Counted from the first letter of the stretch, positions 50,764-59,593 are shown. The stretch is 59,694 nt of DNA from a virus (IMGVR_UViG_3300017991_000122:1-59694); one strand, 5' to 3'. Program-made: numbers and translations. Notes: generated by a model not told the origin, from the letters alone.

Positions 50764-50792
50764 CACTTACCTCACTTGAGAGGTAGTCTCAA
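50764..50792 (-). promoter_or_regulatory. late-type promoter with inverted repeat (site b)
   Basis: -35 TTGAGA (50787-50792), 17-base spacer CTACCTCTCAAGTGAGG, weak -10 TAAGTG (50764-50769), six bases before ATG 50757. TACCTC and GAGGTA form an inverted repeat across the spacer. Confidence 0.5.
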
Positions 50793-50820
50793 CCAAAAGT
50801 ACGTCAGGTGTGATGTAGGG

Positions 50821-51024
50821 TCAGATTTTGGAGAGCTCGCGGCGCATCTCCCTGACGAGTCCAGGGAGCCGCTTCTTGCTCTTCTTGGGCTTGGGAGGGT
50901 CCTCGTCAGGGACGCTCGGGAAAACGTCCTTGAGGGGCTCCCCTGCGCCGAGGGGGACAGCAAACGCGCCGACGTTGCCGGTCGTGGTTTGCTCGAGCTC
51001 GTCTTCACGTCGCTTACCCGGCAA
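50821..51024 (-). CDS. small hypothetical protein with TTG start
   Basis: A 67-residue protein. TTG 51024 has GGAGG six bases upstream and overlaps the tail-tube gene's stop by 11 bases. The N-terminus is polar and acidic (EDELEQTTTGNVGAFAVPLG) and the C-terminus basic and proline-rich (PPKPKKSKKRLPGLVREMRR). No family recognised; could be a tube-associated chaperone. Confidence 0.6.
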   Translation of the reverse strand: MPGKRREDELEQTTTGNVGAFAVPLGAGEPLKDVFPSVPDEDPPKPKKSKKRLPGLVREMRRELSKI

Positions 51025-51730
51025 GGGACACCTCCTCCCAAGTCTCAACCGCGAGGTCGAGCTCGGCCACATGGATCGCGCTGGACTGGGCATCGAAGTC
51101 CGACCCCGACTTGTACCGGACGGGGATGACGCCCTTGAGGATGTACGCCTTCGCCGGGATGCGAGCTGCAAACTCGAAGAGGCCGCCGCCCACGAGCCCC
51201 TGCTTGGCTACCGTCGTGGTCGCCAGGGTGGCTACCGTCGCGGCCGAGGCTCCCTCGAGCCCCGTCAAGCCAGCCGCGATCCCCACGTTAGTGAGGGTCT
51301 GGATGAACTCTCCGAACGGGGAGTCCCCGAACGTCAGACGCGAGAAGTACTGGATCAGGATCAGGTTCCTTCGGTACGTCGGGCCACCGATCTCGAACAG
51401 TGACAGGGGAATCTGACCGGGAGCCAGGGAGAAGCCGTCCGTGTTGCCGGTAATGGTTCCCAAGACCCAGTGCCAGAAGTCCGAGTTGTAGAAGGTCACG
51501 CCCTGCGAAAGCGTCAGAGTCGACGACGACGCACGCTTCACCACCTTGCGACTGAAGAGCCAGTTGCCCTCGTTGATGTCCTGAGTGTCGATGACGAACT
51601 CGGGAGCCGAGATGGAGGCGAAACCGTAGAAGGGATTGAGCAGAGGCCAGACGGCGCCGTCGAGGGGCCCCACATCCATCAACCAGAAGGGATAGACCTG
51701 AAGGTAGTCAGTGAGGGGTGACCGCGCCAC
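51014..51730 (-). CDS. tail tube protein 1 (T4 gp19-like)
   Basis: A 238-residue protein. EFVIDTQDINEGNWLFSRKV, SSSTLTLSQGVTFYNSDFWH and PVRYKSGSDFDAQSSAIHVA are the tube-protein pattern (E-x-x-D-x-x-E-G, L-T-x-x-x-G-V, then P-x-x-x-x-x-x-D-x-D-A-x-x-S-x-x-A-x-x-x-L-x-x). It carries an insertion rich in Ala, Thr and Gly (TNVGIAAGLTGLEGASAATV) not usual for tube monomers. Paired with the 190-residue gene downstream. Confidence 0.8.
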   Translation of the reverse strand: MARSPLTDYLQVYPFWLMDVGPLDGAVWPLLNPFYGFASISAPEFVIDTQDINEGNWLFSRKVVKRASSSTLTLSQGVTFYNSDFWHWVLGTITGNTDGFSLAPGQIPLSLFEIGGPTYRRNLILIQYFSRLTFGDSPFGEFIQTLTNVGIAAGLTGLEGASAATVATLATTTVAKQGLVGGGLFEFAARIPAKAYILKGVIPVRYKSGSDFDAQSSAIHVAELDLAVETWEEVSLAG

Positions 51731-51736
51731 GGTGGA

Positions 51737-52309
51737 TCAGGTAGGAGCGATTTCTTCCACCGTGAAGAACTCGTACGCAACGTCGAGCTCCTGCACAGAG
51801 ATTTCGCTCGCGGTTGCGTCGAGGTCCGAAGCCACCTTGCAGCGGATCGGGAACGACTCACGCACGTGGTAGATGCGCGCCGGGTTGGTGTTGGTCAGAT
51901 CCACGTTCTGGATGTTGGGACCACCCGCGAACATCTCCCGACGATGGAAGTGCTTGATGTCGATGTCGCCTCGGTAGGAACCGGTGCCCGTGGGGTCGCC
52001 GCCTTCGACGGTGGCCTGCATCCACGAGAACAGGGAACTGTCGAGGCGCGCCACGCCTCGGGACATGGTGATGTCCGAGACGGAGGGGTTGCCGGGGTAC
52101 TTCCGGGGGTAGATGAAGTGCCCTTCCTTGTACTCCACCGCCTCGCTCGAGAGCTCGGGGGTCGTGCAAGCCGAGAAGCCCGCATGTGGGAGCCGAAGGT
52201 CGGCAGTGCCGCCCTGAAGGTATCCGGGGGAACCCCCACTCGGCGGGTCCACCATCTCGACGTGGAACCGCATCGAATGAAGGTAGTCACTGGTGATCGG
52301 TCGGACCAT
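51737..52309 (-). CDS. tail tube protein 2 (T4 gp19-like)
   Basis: A 190-residue protein with the same family marks: FSACTTPELSSEAVEYKEGH, SDITMSRGVARLDSSLFSWM and PIRCKVASDLDATASEISVQ. It lacks the insertion of protein 1 and is close to standard tube length. AAGGAGAACGCA precedes ATG 52309 and a promoter lies at 52328-52357. One of the two is likely the main tube subunit and the other the tube initiator or completion ring. Confidence 0.8.
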   Translation of the reverse strand: MVRPITSDYLHSMRFHVEMVDPPSGGSPGYLQGGTADLRLPHAGFSACTTPELSSEAVEYKEGHFIYPRKYPGNPSVSDITMSRGVARLDSSLFSWMQATVEGGDPTGTGSYRGDIDIKHFHRREMFAGGPNIQNVDLTNTNPARIYHVRESFPIRCKVASDLDATASEISVQELDVAYEFFTVEEIAPT

Positions 52310-52327
52310 TGCGTTCTCCTTACCTCG

Positions 52328-52357
52328 ATACTACCGTAACCCCGGTTCCACGTCCAA
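52328..52357 (-). promoter_or_regulatory. promoter candidate P9
   Basis: -35 TTGGAC (52352-52357), 18-base spacer, -10 TAGTAT (52328-52333), upstream of the tail tube gene at 52309, which has a normal ribosome site. Confidence 0.5.
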
Positions 52358-52362
52358 GCGAA

Positions 52363-52974
52363 CTATGTCTCGGGGCGAATCAGAATGAAGACTTCTCCGA
52401 CGACAGCATCATCGCTCCGTCGAATGAAGAGACCTTCCGTCGCTCCCGGTGTCGCCACGGCACTCGCGGTATCGCTGGCATCCGCACGCCCAGTGGCAGC
52501 GGAGTCCAGGGACGCCAAGAGGGTGCCGCCGCCTGCCGCCTGAGTCCGCACCTCGAGCGTGGAAGCTCCGACCGCCGTGACGATCTTAGCCCACGCGTCG
52601 ATGACGCGGAACTTGAACGGAAGCTGCCCGACCGCCTTCACCTCGACGTCGTCCGGAGAACCGCCGCCGCCAGCGACGAGTGCGGCACGGATCACGGAGC
52701 CAGCCGAGAAAGCGTCGGCAGCCGCCACCGGAGCGATGTCCTGAGCTTCGATAGCGTCGGGAGGGGCTTGGAGTCCCGATCCGAGCTCGGCCGCTGAGTA
52801 GACGACCGCAAGAGATACCTTGCCATCGGCCATCGCAGATTGAAGAGCTCGCATACGGGGAAGGTCTGAGGCCGACCTCTGCACGTCGATCGACGAGTTC
52901 GCCGGAACCTCCGTGTAGAGATCAGCCAAGTAGACGGCTTCTGCCGTCAGGTTTGTGATCGTTAGCGTCGCCAT
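52363..52974 (-). CDS. hypothetical structural protein
   Basis: A 203-residue protein. Residues 1-65 (LTITNLTAEAVYLADLYTEV, MADGKVSLAVVYSAAELGSG) are paralogous to the start of the next protein upstream. The rest is alanine-, glycine- and valine-rich (AGGGGSPDDVEVKAVGQLPF) and ends in a strand (GLFIRRSDDAVVGEVFILIR). A short inverted repeat around CTACC...GGTAG lies in the 70-base gap upstream. Probably a virion decoration or sheath-associated protein. Confidence 0.65.
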   Translation of the reverse strand: MATLTITNLTAEAVYLADLYTEVPANSSIDVQRSASDLPRMRALQSAMADGKVSLAVVYSAAELGSGLQAPPDAIEAQDIAPVAAADAFSAGSVIRAALVAGGGGSPDDVEVKAVGQLPFKFRVIDAWAKIVTAVGASTLEVRTQAAGGGTLLASLDSAATGRADASDTASAVATPGATEGLFIRRSDDAVVGEVFILIRPET

Positions 52975-53044
52975 CTTGCCTCCGTCTGAGAAACTGATTC
53001 ACGTCCTACCACTGCCCTACCTCAACGTCTAGGTAGGGTAGGGA

Positions 53045-53407
53045 TCAAGTCACGGCGCCGGTCGGGTCGTACCAGTCGGTACCGTCGCTGACGTTGGTGA
53101 AGCCGTCATCCGAGTTCCAGATGATGGTTCCAGCCGTCACAGCCGTGGGGAGCGGACGGTTGGCATCCGTGTGCACGGGCAGCCAATAGTACATGTCCGA
53201 GTCGAGGTTGCGAACTTCGACGGCGTCTCCCGCCTCGAGCGCAACTGCGACTGTGAGGCTGCCGGCTTCGATCAGAGCCTTGAGCCCTTGATCGTCCATC
53301 TGCGCAGGAGTGCGGCTCGTCGTCACCGTGCCGCCTGCTGCCAGGTTCTTGTAGAGGGCCGAGACGTAGAGGTCGGCGCCGCTCGCGTTCGTGAATGTGA
53401 CCTGCAT
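53045..53407 (-). CDS. hypothetical structural protein, paralogue of neighbour
   Basis: A 120-residue protein. VTFTNASGADLYVSALYKNL and ALIEAGSLTVAVALEAGDAV align with the first 65 residues of the 203-residue protein downstream (x-x-TN-x-x-x-x-x-x-Y-x-x-x-L-Y). The C-terminus is acidic and aromatic (GTIIWNSDDGFTNVSDGTDW). Lies just after the sheath gene. Confidence 0.65.
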   Translation of the reverse strand: MQVTFTNASGADLYVSALYKNLAAGGTVTTSRTPAQMDDQGLKALIEAGSLTVAVALEAGDAVEVRNLDSDMYYWLPVHTDANRPLPTAVTAGTIIWNSDDGFTNVSDGTDWYDPTGAVT

Positions 53408-53456
53408 GATGTTTCTCCTACCGAAAGTCTGGGGTCAAGACGGGGAGCGAGTCAAC

Positions 53457-56120
53457 TCAGCCAATCGTCTGTTGCTGGAACCGGAAACGGACGAATTCAG
53501 CCGGTCGGTTCGGCGCCGCTCCAACGTCGATGATGACCTGCCCTGCCTCGATGGAGGACGCGTCGTTGTTCGTCTCGTCCACGATGACGAAGTACGCCTG
53601 GGAAGGCGACGCTCCGTAGAACAGACCCTCGTTGAAGAGGCCCTGCATGAACCCGTCGAGCTGCGCCTTGATGCGGGACCACAGTCCAGGCCCGTTGTTC
53701 TCGAAGACGATCCAGCCGGTCGCGTTGTAGACCGACTTCTCCATGAACATGAAGGTGCGCCGGGCGTTGATGTACCGCCACTCGCTCTCCTGCGACAGGG
53801 TCCGGACGCCCCACACCGCGAGACCCGTCTGCGGAGACGAGATGAGCGGGTTGACGCGATTCGGGTAGACGTAGTCGCGCTCGCCCTGCGACGAGACGTA
53901 CTCGAGACCGAGCAGGAAGGTGAGCGCTCCATCGACCGTACCACCGGGGGCCTTGCCAACGTTCTTGTTGCTGTCGGTCCGCGCGTAGATGCCCGCAATG
54001 TGCCCGAGGGGCGGCATCGTGAGGGGCCGGTTGTTCGCAAGCGGATCGGCAACCTTGACCCACGGCCAGTAGAGCGCGGCCCACTTGGAGAAGCGCCCGA
54101 GGTCGTAGCGGAACCAGTCCACAGCTTCCTGCGGGTCGGAGCCCTGGGGAACCGTCAGGATGATGAAGCGGTCGCCGCCCGAAGGCAGGTTGGCTCGAGA
54201 CTCGGCGTAGTCGAGCAGGTCGACCGTGACCACAGTGTCTCCCGCGAAGTCGGGAATGACCACCTGAAGGATCTCGTCGATCTCGTCGAACGCGTACAGA
54301 CCGCGCTTGTTCGCGATGAGGGTCGGAGCGGTGAACTCGCTGCGCGAGTAGGTGAGCCCCGTGAAACTGCCGTCCGAACCGGCCGTGTAGTGCACAGTGG
54401 CGAGCGAGTCGGTCCAGATCTTGGACGTGTCGCCGAACTGCTCTTCGCGGTTGGCTGCTTCGGCTTCCGTGTAGAAGGTCGCCGTGACGAGCGTGCCGCC
54501 TTCGATCGCTTCGTCGGTCTTGAAGTTTGCGACGCCGGTCGCGTAATCGATCTCGTTCGGTCCGATGGTGACACCGCCGACCGTGATGGAGGTCGCGTAC
54601 GTCGAGTCCACGGCACCGACCAGGTTGCCAGCTCCGTCGTCCGTGATGGACAGCGCGCCGGACGTGATGCCCGTGTAGCTGATCGTGACCGAACGGGGGC
54701 CGACTTCCAGACCCTGTCCCGACAGGTAGGTCGGAAGCAGGACCGCACCGAGCGTGCCGCCGAAGGTCTGCCCCGCCGCGAGCTCGTCGCCCCCACCCAG
54801 GACCGTCGTGACCGAAAGGCCGTCCAGGGAACCGGGGTGCTCGTCGGCTCCGGGGGTGTCCACCTGGATGTAGTCGGACAGTTCGTTGATGACGTCGGGG
54901 AAGTACTGCGCCGCCGTGGAATCCGAGAAGTCGAGCTCCTCGTACGTTTCGACGACGTCGAAGGCTCCTGTCGAGGCGTTGTACTCGAGCACGAGCATGT
55001 CGTGCTTGGAGTAGGACTGCGTGGCCGCCGTGAAGTTGTCCAGATTGCCCGAGACACGCACCTTGACGTCGTCTGCCCACGCTCCCTTGGAGATGGGGTC
55101 GAGGCTCCAAGCCGCGATGAAGTAGGTGCACAGCAGAGGAGCTGCCTTGTGGGGAGCGGCTGCCGTCGTGAAGGAGTACGAACCGTCGTTGTAGTCGATC
55201 GTGCCTGGGGCAGCGAGAGCGCCTGCGGTCACATCGACGAGAGCGCCTGCGCCGTCGTCGGCGATCGACTTCGTGGTCGTGGTCGGGGTGAAGTCACCCG
55301 TCAGAGCGATGCCCACACCACCGATGACCGGAATCTCGGCCGCGCCGAACTTGATCGAGCCGCGCCCGGTCGCGTAGTCGAACGTCAGGACGGAACCAGA
55401 AGCGTTCGTGAACGTCGCGGTCGTGCCGCTGACAGGAGCTCCGACCGCGATGGTCGCGGGAGTCGCGCCGTCGAAATCGTAGTTGAGCGTGAAGCCTGCG
55501 GTGTCGGGGACAACCGCGAACTGCTCGAGGTCGCCTTCTGCTTCGGCAGGGATGGAAGCAGGAGCGATGCGGAATTCGTACGACGCCTGTCCGGTGACGT
55601 TCACGATGCCCGCCGAGTCGTCACGATCGCGCAACGGGTCGGTCGTGACGGGAGTGCCCGTCTCGCGCCAGCGGATGCCGAAGGACGCCACGGCGCCGGT
55701 CGCCGAGCTCTTGCCGACGACGGGGGTCGCACCGGAGTTGACCTTCAGGGTCGTGGTGCCTGCCGTCTTGGAGAACGCGACGACGACGTTGTCGCCCGTC
55801 TCGATCTGCTGATCGTACTGCTTGCTCTGCAAGTCGGCGTCGGCCTCGACCGCGTCGGAGGGAACGACACGAACAACGAACGCGCGACGACCGCCGTTGG
55901 CGAAGAACGCCAAGACGGACAGAGGCAGGAAGGAGTTGCGGGTGAGGGCACCAAACTTCTTGTAGAACTGATCCGACGATGTCACCAGGGTGGCTTCGTC
56001 GGTCGGTCCCTTCGAAGTGAAGCCCACGATGCCCATGTTCGACGTCGAGACGGCTGCAATCGTCTGAACGGCGCTCGGCACCTCTTCGATGAATACACCA
56101 GGGGAAAGAAACTCTGCCAC
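53457..56120 (-). CDS. tail sheath protein
   Basis: An 887-residue protein. The N-terminus FLSPGVFIEEVPSAVQTIAA is the sheath signature, FGALTRNSFLPLSVLAFFAN and GGRRAFVVRVV follow as in other sheaths, and the C-terminus (INARRTFMFMEKSVYNATGW and NRPAEFVRFRFQQQTIG) is the conserved contractile core. The middle third (about 130-560) is a variable surface insertion of beta domains. At 887 residues it exceeds T4 gp18 (659). Contracts to drive the tube through the envelope. Confidence 0.92.
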   Translation of the reverse strand: MAEFLSPGVFIEEVPSAVQTIAAVSTSNMGIVGFTSKGPTDEATLVTSSDQFYKKFGALTRNSFLPLSVLAFFANGGRRAFVVRVVPSDAVEADADLQSKQYDQQIETGDNVVVAFSKTAGTTTLKVNSGATPVVGKSSATGAVASFGIRWRETGTPVTTDPLRDRDDSAGIVNVTGQASYEFRIAPASIPAEAEGDLEQFAVVPDTAGFTLNYDFDGATPATIAVGAPVSGTTATFTNASGSVLTFDYATGRGSIKFGAAEIPVIGGVGIALTGDFTPTTTTKSIADDGAGALVDVTAGALAAPGTIDYNDGSYSFTTAAAPHKAAPLLCTYFIAAWSLDPISKGAWADDVKVRVSGNLDNFTAATQSYSKHDMLVLEYNASTGAFDVVETYEELDFSDSTAAQYFPDVINELSDYIQVDTPGADEHPGSLDGLSVTTVLGGGDELAAGQTFGGTLGAVLLPTYLSGQGLEVGPRSVTISYTGITSGALSITDDGAGNLVGAVDSTYATSITVGGVTIGPNEIDYATGVANFKTDEAIEGGTLVTATFYTEAEAANREEQFGDTSKIWTDSLATVHYTAGSDGSFTGLTYSRSEFTAPTLIANKRGLYAFDEIDEILQVVIPDFAGDTVVTVDLLDYAESRANLPSGGDRFIILTVPQGSDPQEAVDWFRYDLGRFSKWAALYWPWVKVADPLANNRPLTMPPLGHIAGIYARTDSNKNVGKAPGGTVDGALTFLLGLEYVSSQGERDYVYPNRVNPLISSPQTGLAVWGVRTLSQESEWRYINARRTFMFMEKSVYNATGWIVFENNGPGLWSRIKAQLDGFMQGLFNEGLFYGASPSQAYFVIVDETNNDASSIEAGQVIIDVGAAPNRPAEFVRFRFQQQTIG

Positions 56121-56123
56121 GGC

Positions 56124-56465
56124 TTACCTCGCTCTCTTCGTGGTCCGCTTCTTCGTGGTCGGCTTCGGGCTGGGAGTTGCGGTGGCCTCCTCACCCTCAT
56201 CCGCTGGTGTCTCCACCACGGTCTTTGCCTCTGGTACCGGCTCGGGTGCCGGCGCTGCTTGCGGGACTGCCTCGGGGACAGGTTCAGGTTCAGGACGAAC
56301 GGGCCGCTTGTGCAGTTGACCCTTCTTCACAGCTCGGATGACGCCGGCCGTCGACTCGTCCTTGGGGGAGATCTCCACCCAAGTTCGGGGCATCACGACG
56401 ATGGAAGTGCCCTTCCTGAGATTGAGGGCCAACGGTCCCCGTGTCTTGTTGTAGTAGTGGCCCAT
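56124..56465 (-). CDS. small protein with Pro-Glu-rich disordered half
   Basis: A 113-residue protein starting MGHYYNKTRGPLALNLRKGT. Residues 1-55 are a compact domain (VVMPRTWVEISPKDESTAGV). The remainder is disordered, rich in Pro, Glu, Val and Ala (EPEPVPEAVPQAAPAPEPVP), and ends very basic (TTKKRTTKRAR). It sits directly before the sheath gene, so it may be a virion or completion factor. Confidence 0.65.
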   Translation of the reverse strand: MGHYYNKTRGPLALNLRKGTSIVVMPRTWVEISPKDESTAGVIRAVKKGQLHKRPVRPEPEPVPEAVPQAAPAPEPVPEAKTVVETPADEGEEATATPSPKPTTKKRTTKRAR

Positions 56466-56477
56466 ATCTCCCTTACC

Positions 56478-57212
56478 TTATAGCGGCTTGAGGTTCATGG
56501 TCAACGATTGGGTCACGGTCGGGTACGTTCTCGGCTCGGCCAGATCCAGTTCGGCCTCGACCCGAAGAGTTACACCAAAACCGATGACACGTTCCGCGAC
56601 CTCGGGGTGCTCGTCGAGCACCGCCGTGCTCTCCGTGAACACGTGGTACTCCCTAGGGTCGCCGATGCTGTCCTGCACCGTCACCGCAGCGTACGGAGGG
56701 TAGGTCCGAAGGATGTGCTGAAGCACCTTGTGGACCTGCCCACGCTGCCCGATCGCGCCCCTGTAGTGGGCCAGGACCGAAATGGTGTAGGTGATGTCGA
56801 ACGGCACGGCTTGTTGGGCTTCCTCCATGCGGGAGTAGCCGGTCTGCGTCCCATACACGATGGGGACTCCGATGGCCGCAGGCGTCCGGTAGACCGTGTT
56901 GCCTGGATGCCATCGTTCGTTGGCAGGAGAAATGTCGTCACGCCGGATGAGCACGAGCGGGAGCACGTAGCTCTTGAACTCGGCCTCGGGGAACGAGAAG
57001 GTGACGAGCACTCCTGGCTTGCCAGGGGGAGGGTCGATGCCGTCGATCGTCAACCAGTAGCGTTGGTTCTCGATGAACGCTCCGAGCGTCTCGACGATGC
57101 CTCGGTCGAAGTCACGGAGCTCGACAGTGCCAGACTGATCCTGACCCTTCGCCCGACGTAGCCTGCCCTCTTGAACAGCCGGAATGTCGGGATCTTTGAA
57201 GTCCCATGCCAT
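56478..57212 (-). CDS. tail terminator/neck-type protein
   Basis: A 244-residue protein starting MAWDFKDPDIPAVQEGRLRR. PFDITYTISVLAHYRGAIGQ and HVFTESTAVLDEHPEVAERV resemble the tail-completion family that caps the tube-sheath structure (P-x-x-I-x-Y-x-I-x-V then a C-terminal beta strand with R-V-E-A-E-L-D). Its position, just upstream of the sheath, is where tail terminators lie in myoviruses. Confidence 0.6.
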   Translation of the reverse strand: MAWDFKDPDIPAVQEGRLRRAKGQDQSGTVELRDFDRGIVETLGAFIENQRYWLTIDGIDPPPGKPGVLVTFSFPEAEFKSYVLPLVLIRRDDISPANERWHPGNTVYRTPAAIGVPIVYGTQTGYSRMEEAQQAVPFDITYTISVLAHYRGAIGQRGQVHKVLQHILRTYPPYAAVTVQDSIGDPREYHVFTESTAVLDEHPEVAERVIGFGVTLRVEAELDLAEPRTYPTVTQSLTMNLKPL

Positions 57213-57218
57213 TCAGGA

Positions 57219-57638
57219 CTAGTCCTTCTTCTTCATCTCCCGCGCCTTCTGAAGCACCTCACCCGCGAACATGCAGGTCTTCGCGATGCCCAGCCACTCG
57301 GCCATCTGCTCGTCGGTCGCATCGTCGTCGGGGATGGTGGGCATCTTGCCTTCGTCCTCGAGCGTGGCCGCCGCGTTGAACACGAAGTTCATCGCTTCCT
57401 CGTCGCTGTAGTCGTACTCGATGGTGAGCAGATCGGCGATCTCGGACAGGTAGAGGTCCAGCGTGTCGCCCACGTCAGACGGGTTCACGGCACCGCCGTC
57501 ACCCGCTGCCGCGTCGGCAGTGGAGTCGCCGCCCACGTCGGGCGGGGTATCCGGACCAGAAGCGACGACGTCTTCCTCGCCATCCTCTTCGATCACCAAA
57601 CGTACACTCTCGAGAATCCCATTGAGACGCCTGTTCAT
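57219..57638 (-). CDS. acidic hypothetical protein
   Basis: A 139-residue protein starting MNRRLNGILESVRLVIEEDG. Very acidic centre (SGPDTPPDVGGDSTADAAAG), then a helical C-terminal domain (LSEIADLLTIEYDYSDEEAM, LGIAKTCMFAGEVLQKAREM). Possibly a neck or head-tail adaptor accessory. No family recognised. Confidence 0.6.
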   Translation of the reverse strand: MNRRLNGILESVRLVIEEDGEEDVVASGPDTPPDVGGDSTADAAAGDGGAVNPSDVGDTLDLYLSEIADLLTIEYDYSDEEAMNFVFNAAATLEDEGKMPTIPDDDATDEQMAEWLGIAKTCMFAGEVLQKAREMKKKD

Positions 57639-57653
57639 TGTCTCCTCCGAACG

Positions 57654-58478
57654 TCAGGCACGGATGCCCAACCGCTTCTGAAACCCTTCGTATTTCTTGG
57701 CTTGGCCGATTCTAACCTTCCTTGGTGTCCGAGTCGGCCATTTTCTCCACCGGTTGAATTCGGACCGCTCGAGCGCCTTCCTCAAGTCCCGGTCCTGCAT
57801 GGAGATCTGCTTCAGTCCTCTCTTCTTGAGGGAGAGGATAGCAGGTTTCCAGTGAGGCTTGGCATCCGGTCCCAGTCCGAGCTCCAACTTGATCCCCTCG
57901 AGCGAGACGACCGGAAGAGCTTTGACCTTGGGAGACACCTTCAACCCGTGGTCTTTTCGAATCTTGCGCACGCCCGCCTTCGCGAGCTCCCGCTTCCACT
58001 CGTCGTGCTTCTGCCTCGCCTCGGCGACCTTCTTGACCTCGCTCTTGGATGCGCTCCTCGAGAGCACGGTCGCCACCCGCTTGCTGGGCATGAAGGGGAT
58101 GGTGTCGGGAGTCCACGGACTGTGCTTGATCAACACCTGGACCGAGTCGGGCGTGCGGCGTTGCCTTCGGTTCGGCTTCACATACAAGAGCGTCTTCGCG
58201 CCCTTGACCTTCTTGACCTTCACGCGCTTGGTGTCCACGGCGACAACGAAGGCGTCTTCGCCTGCTCCCAGTCCGGTCACCTTCGCGACGTCCAGCGACT
58301 TCTTGTACTTGCCCATGCTCGAGGGAATGCGAGCGAGCAGGTCGGCGAGCGTCCACGATGCTGCCTGGTACGTGACCTGCGCCCGGAGTTTGCGGCCGCG
58401 CTCGGGCCACTCCCGCATGAGCTGGTCCAGATCACGCACCTGCGGTGACTTCATCTTGATCTGGACGAGAGACCTCAT
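57654..58478 (-). CDS. basic neck/tail-completion-type protein
   Basis: A 274-residue protein starting MRSLVQIKMKSPQVRDLDQL. Residues 1-90 resemble the head-tail connector/tail completion fold (YQAASWTLADLLARIPSSMG). The remainder is strongly basic (KRVKVKKVKGAKTLLYVKPN, RWRKWPTRTPRKVRIGQAKK), so it may touch DNA or an acidic partner. ATGA overlap with the upstream cysteine-rich gene. Confidence 0.6.
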   Translation of the reverse strand: MRSLVQIKMKSPQVRDLDQLMREWPERGRKLRAQVTYQAASWTLADLLARIPSSMGKYKKSLDVAKVTGLGAGEDAFVVAVDTKRVKVKKVKGAKTLLYVKPNRRQRRTPDSVQVLIKHSPWTPDTIPFMPSKRVATVLSRSASKSEVKKVAEARQKHDEWKRELAKAGVRKIRKDHGLKVSPKVKALPVVSLEGIKLELGLGPDAKPHWKPAILSLKKRGLKQISMQDRDLRKALERSEFNRWRKWPTRTPRKVRIGQAKKYEGFQKRLGIRA

Positions 58479-58960
58479 GGCTTCAGCAAGTCCTCGACCT
58501 TGAACTCCCGGCCGTCTTGCTCTGCCCACTCCATCTCGGTTTCGATGATGACGTCGATGAGCCGTTTCATGGGCTTGACCAGACGCGTGACCGGGACGAG
58601 CTCGCCTTCCTTGCGTACCAGGATGGGAGGAACCTGACCAGCTCCCTCGGCCTTGAGCTCGACGAGCATCTTCAGGTGCGCATCGCAGACACCGATCTGC
58701 CGATGGCGGTTGACCACCCGCACGTGGTTGGTTGCCGGGTCGCCGCACACGAAGCAGAACTTCGCGAACGCCTCGTCGGTCATCGCGCCCTTGTAGTTGT
58801 GGAAGTCGTCGCCCGCGATGGGAGAACCGCATGCGTGGCCTAGACAGGCGTCTCCTGGGATTCCCCGGTCACGTGCCTCCCAATACCGTACGCACGTCGA
58901 GCAAACCGCAGAGAGGCCCCCTGCGGTCGCCGCCTTCATCATCTGAACCGGAACGGTCAT
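58475..58960 (-). CDS. cysteine-rich metal-binding protein
   Basis: A 161-residue protein starting MTVPVQMMKAATAGGLSAVC. Cys pairs at CSTC, CLGHAC, CFVC and a later C-x-x-H (GVCDAH), with His residues between them, indicate one or more structural zinc sites in residues 20-95. The C-terminal half is helical (LVKPMKRLIDVIIETEMEWA). Neck region by position; function unknown. Confidence 0.65.
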   Translation of the reverse strand: MTVPVQMMKAATAGGLSAVCSTCVRYWEARDRGIPGDACLGHACGSPIAGDDFHNYKGAMTDEAFAKFCFVCGDPATNHVRVVNRHRQIGVCDAHLKMLVELKAEGAGQVPPILVRKEGELVPVTRLVKPMKRLIDVIIETEMEWAEQDGREFKVEDLLKP

Positions 58961-58967
58961 CTGAAAC

Positions 58968-59567
58968 TCACGTCTGGTTGAGGACGCGTCGCTCCGGAGT
59001 GAATTCGGTGCGACGCGCGATGTCGAGAGTGAAGCCGGTGAAGTCGGGACCGTCGAAGGGGTAGCCCGTCTCCTGCGCCTGCGTCACGTCGAAGAAGTAG
59101 CCGGCGTTGGGGATGTTCGAGTCGACGCCTTGAGCGAACTGGTCGAAGTGGGGGATCTGCCACACGCGAATGACGTCCCCCTCCTTCGGGGCCATGATGA
59201 AGTTGGCGTTCTCCACCGAGAGTCGGGACAGGAAGAGCTTCCCGGTCCAGATGATGCGAGCGCCTTCCTCACGCACCTCGAAAGCCTGCTCGGGCCAGTC
59301 GAGGTTGCCGGTGAGCTTGTAGGGGCCGTGCCAGACGCGCTCCTCGGGCTCGTTGTAGAGCGGGTCGAGCTGCGACTTCTCGAGGTCTTGACTCCAGTAG
59401 GTCACCTCGGTGCCCGACGCTTCCGACTGCTCCTTCGTCCAGATGGCGAACAGGTCCGTCTGGTTGCAGTTCAGATCGAACTTGCAGGCCGGCTTCACGA
59501 TCGGGCACACATCGAGGCGAAGGGGTTCGACCTTGCATGCGCATGTGCCGCACTTCACCTTCGCCAT
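58968..59567 (-). CDS. hypothetical protein with cysteine-rich N-terminus
   Basis: A 199-residue protein starting MAKVKCGTCACKVEPLRLDV. Six cysteines in the first 35 residues (CGTCAC, CPIV, ACKF, NCNQ) suggest metal binding. The rest is beta-rich (ERVWHGPYKLTGNLDWPEQA, IRVWQIPHFDQFAQGVDSN). The paired run of cysteine-rich neck-region genes is unusual. No family recognised. Confidence 0.6.
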   Translation of the reverse strand: MAKVKCGTCACKVEPLRLDVCPIVKPACKFDLNCNQTDLFAIWTKEQSEASGTEVTYWSQDLEKSQLDPLYNEPEERVWHGPYKLTGNLDWPEQAFEVREEGARIIWTGKLFLSRLSVENANFIMAPKEGDVIRVWQIPHFDQFAQGVDSNIPNAGYFFDVTQAQETGYPFDGPDFTGFTLDIARRTEFTPERRVLNQT

Positions 59568-59593
59568 GTCGTCTCCTTAGCTTCGGGTTTGAC

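Noticed and set aside
53391-56483. A 1,030-codon plus-strand open frame opposite the tail sheath gene
   Set aside because: It is the antisense shadow of the sheath gene; the minus frame has the sheath signature and consistent composition, and the plus frame is Arg/Val/Asp-rich without any motif. The same applies to plus-strand frames near 9635, 25917, 27402, 36230, 38562 and 44220.
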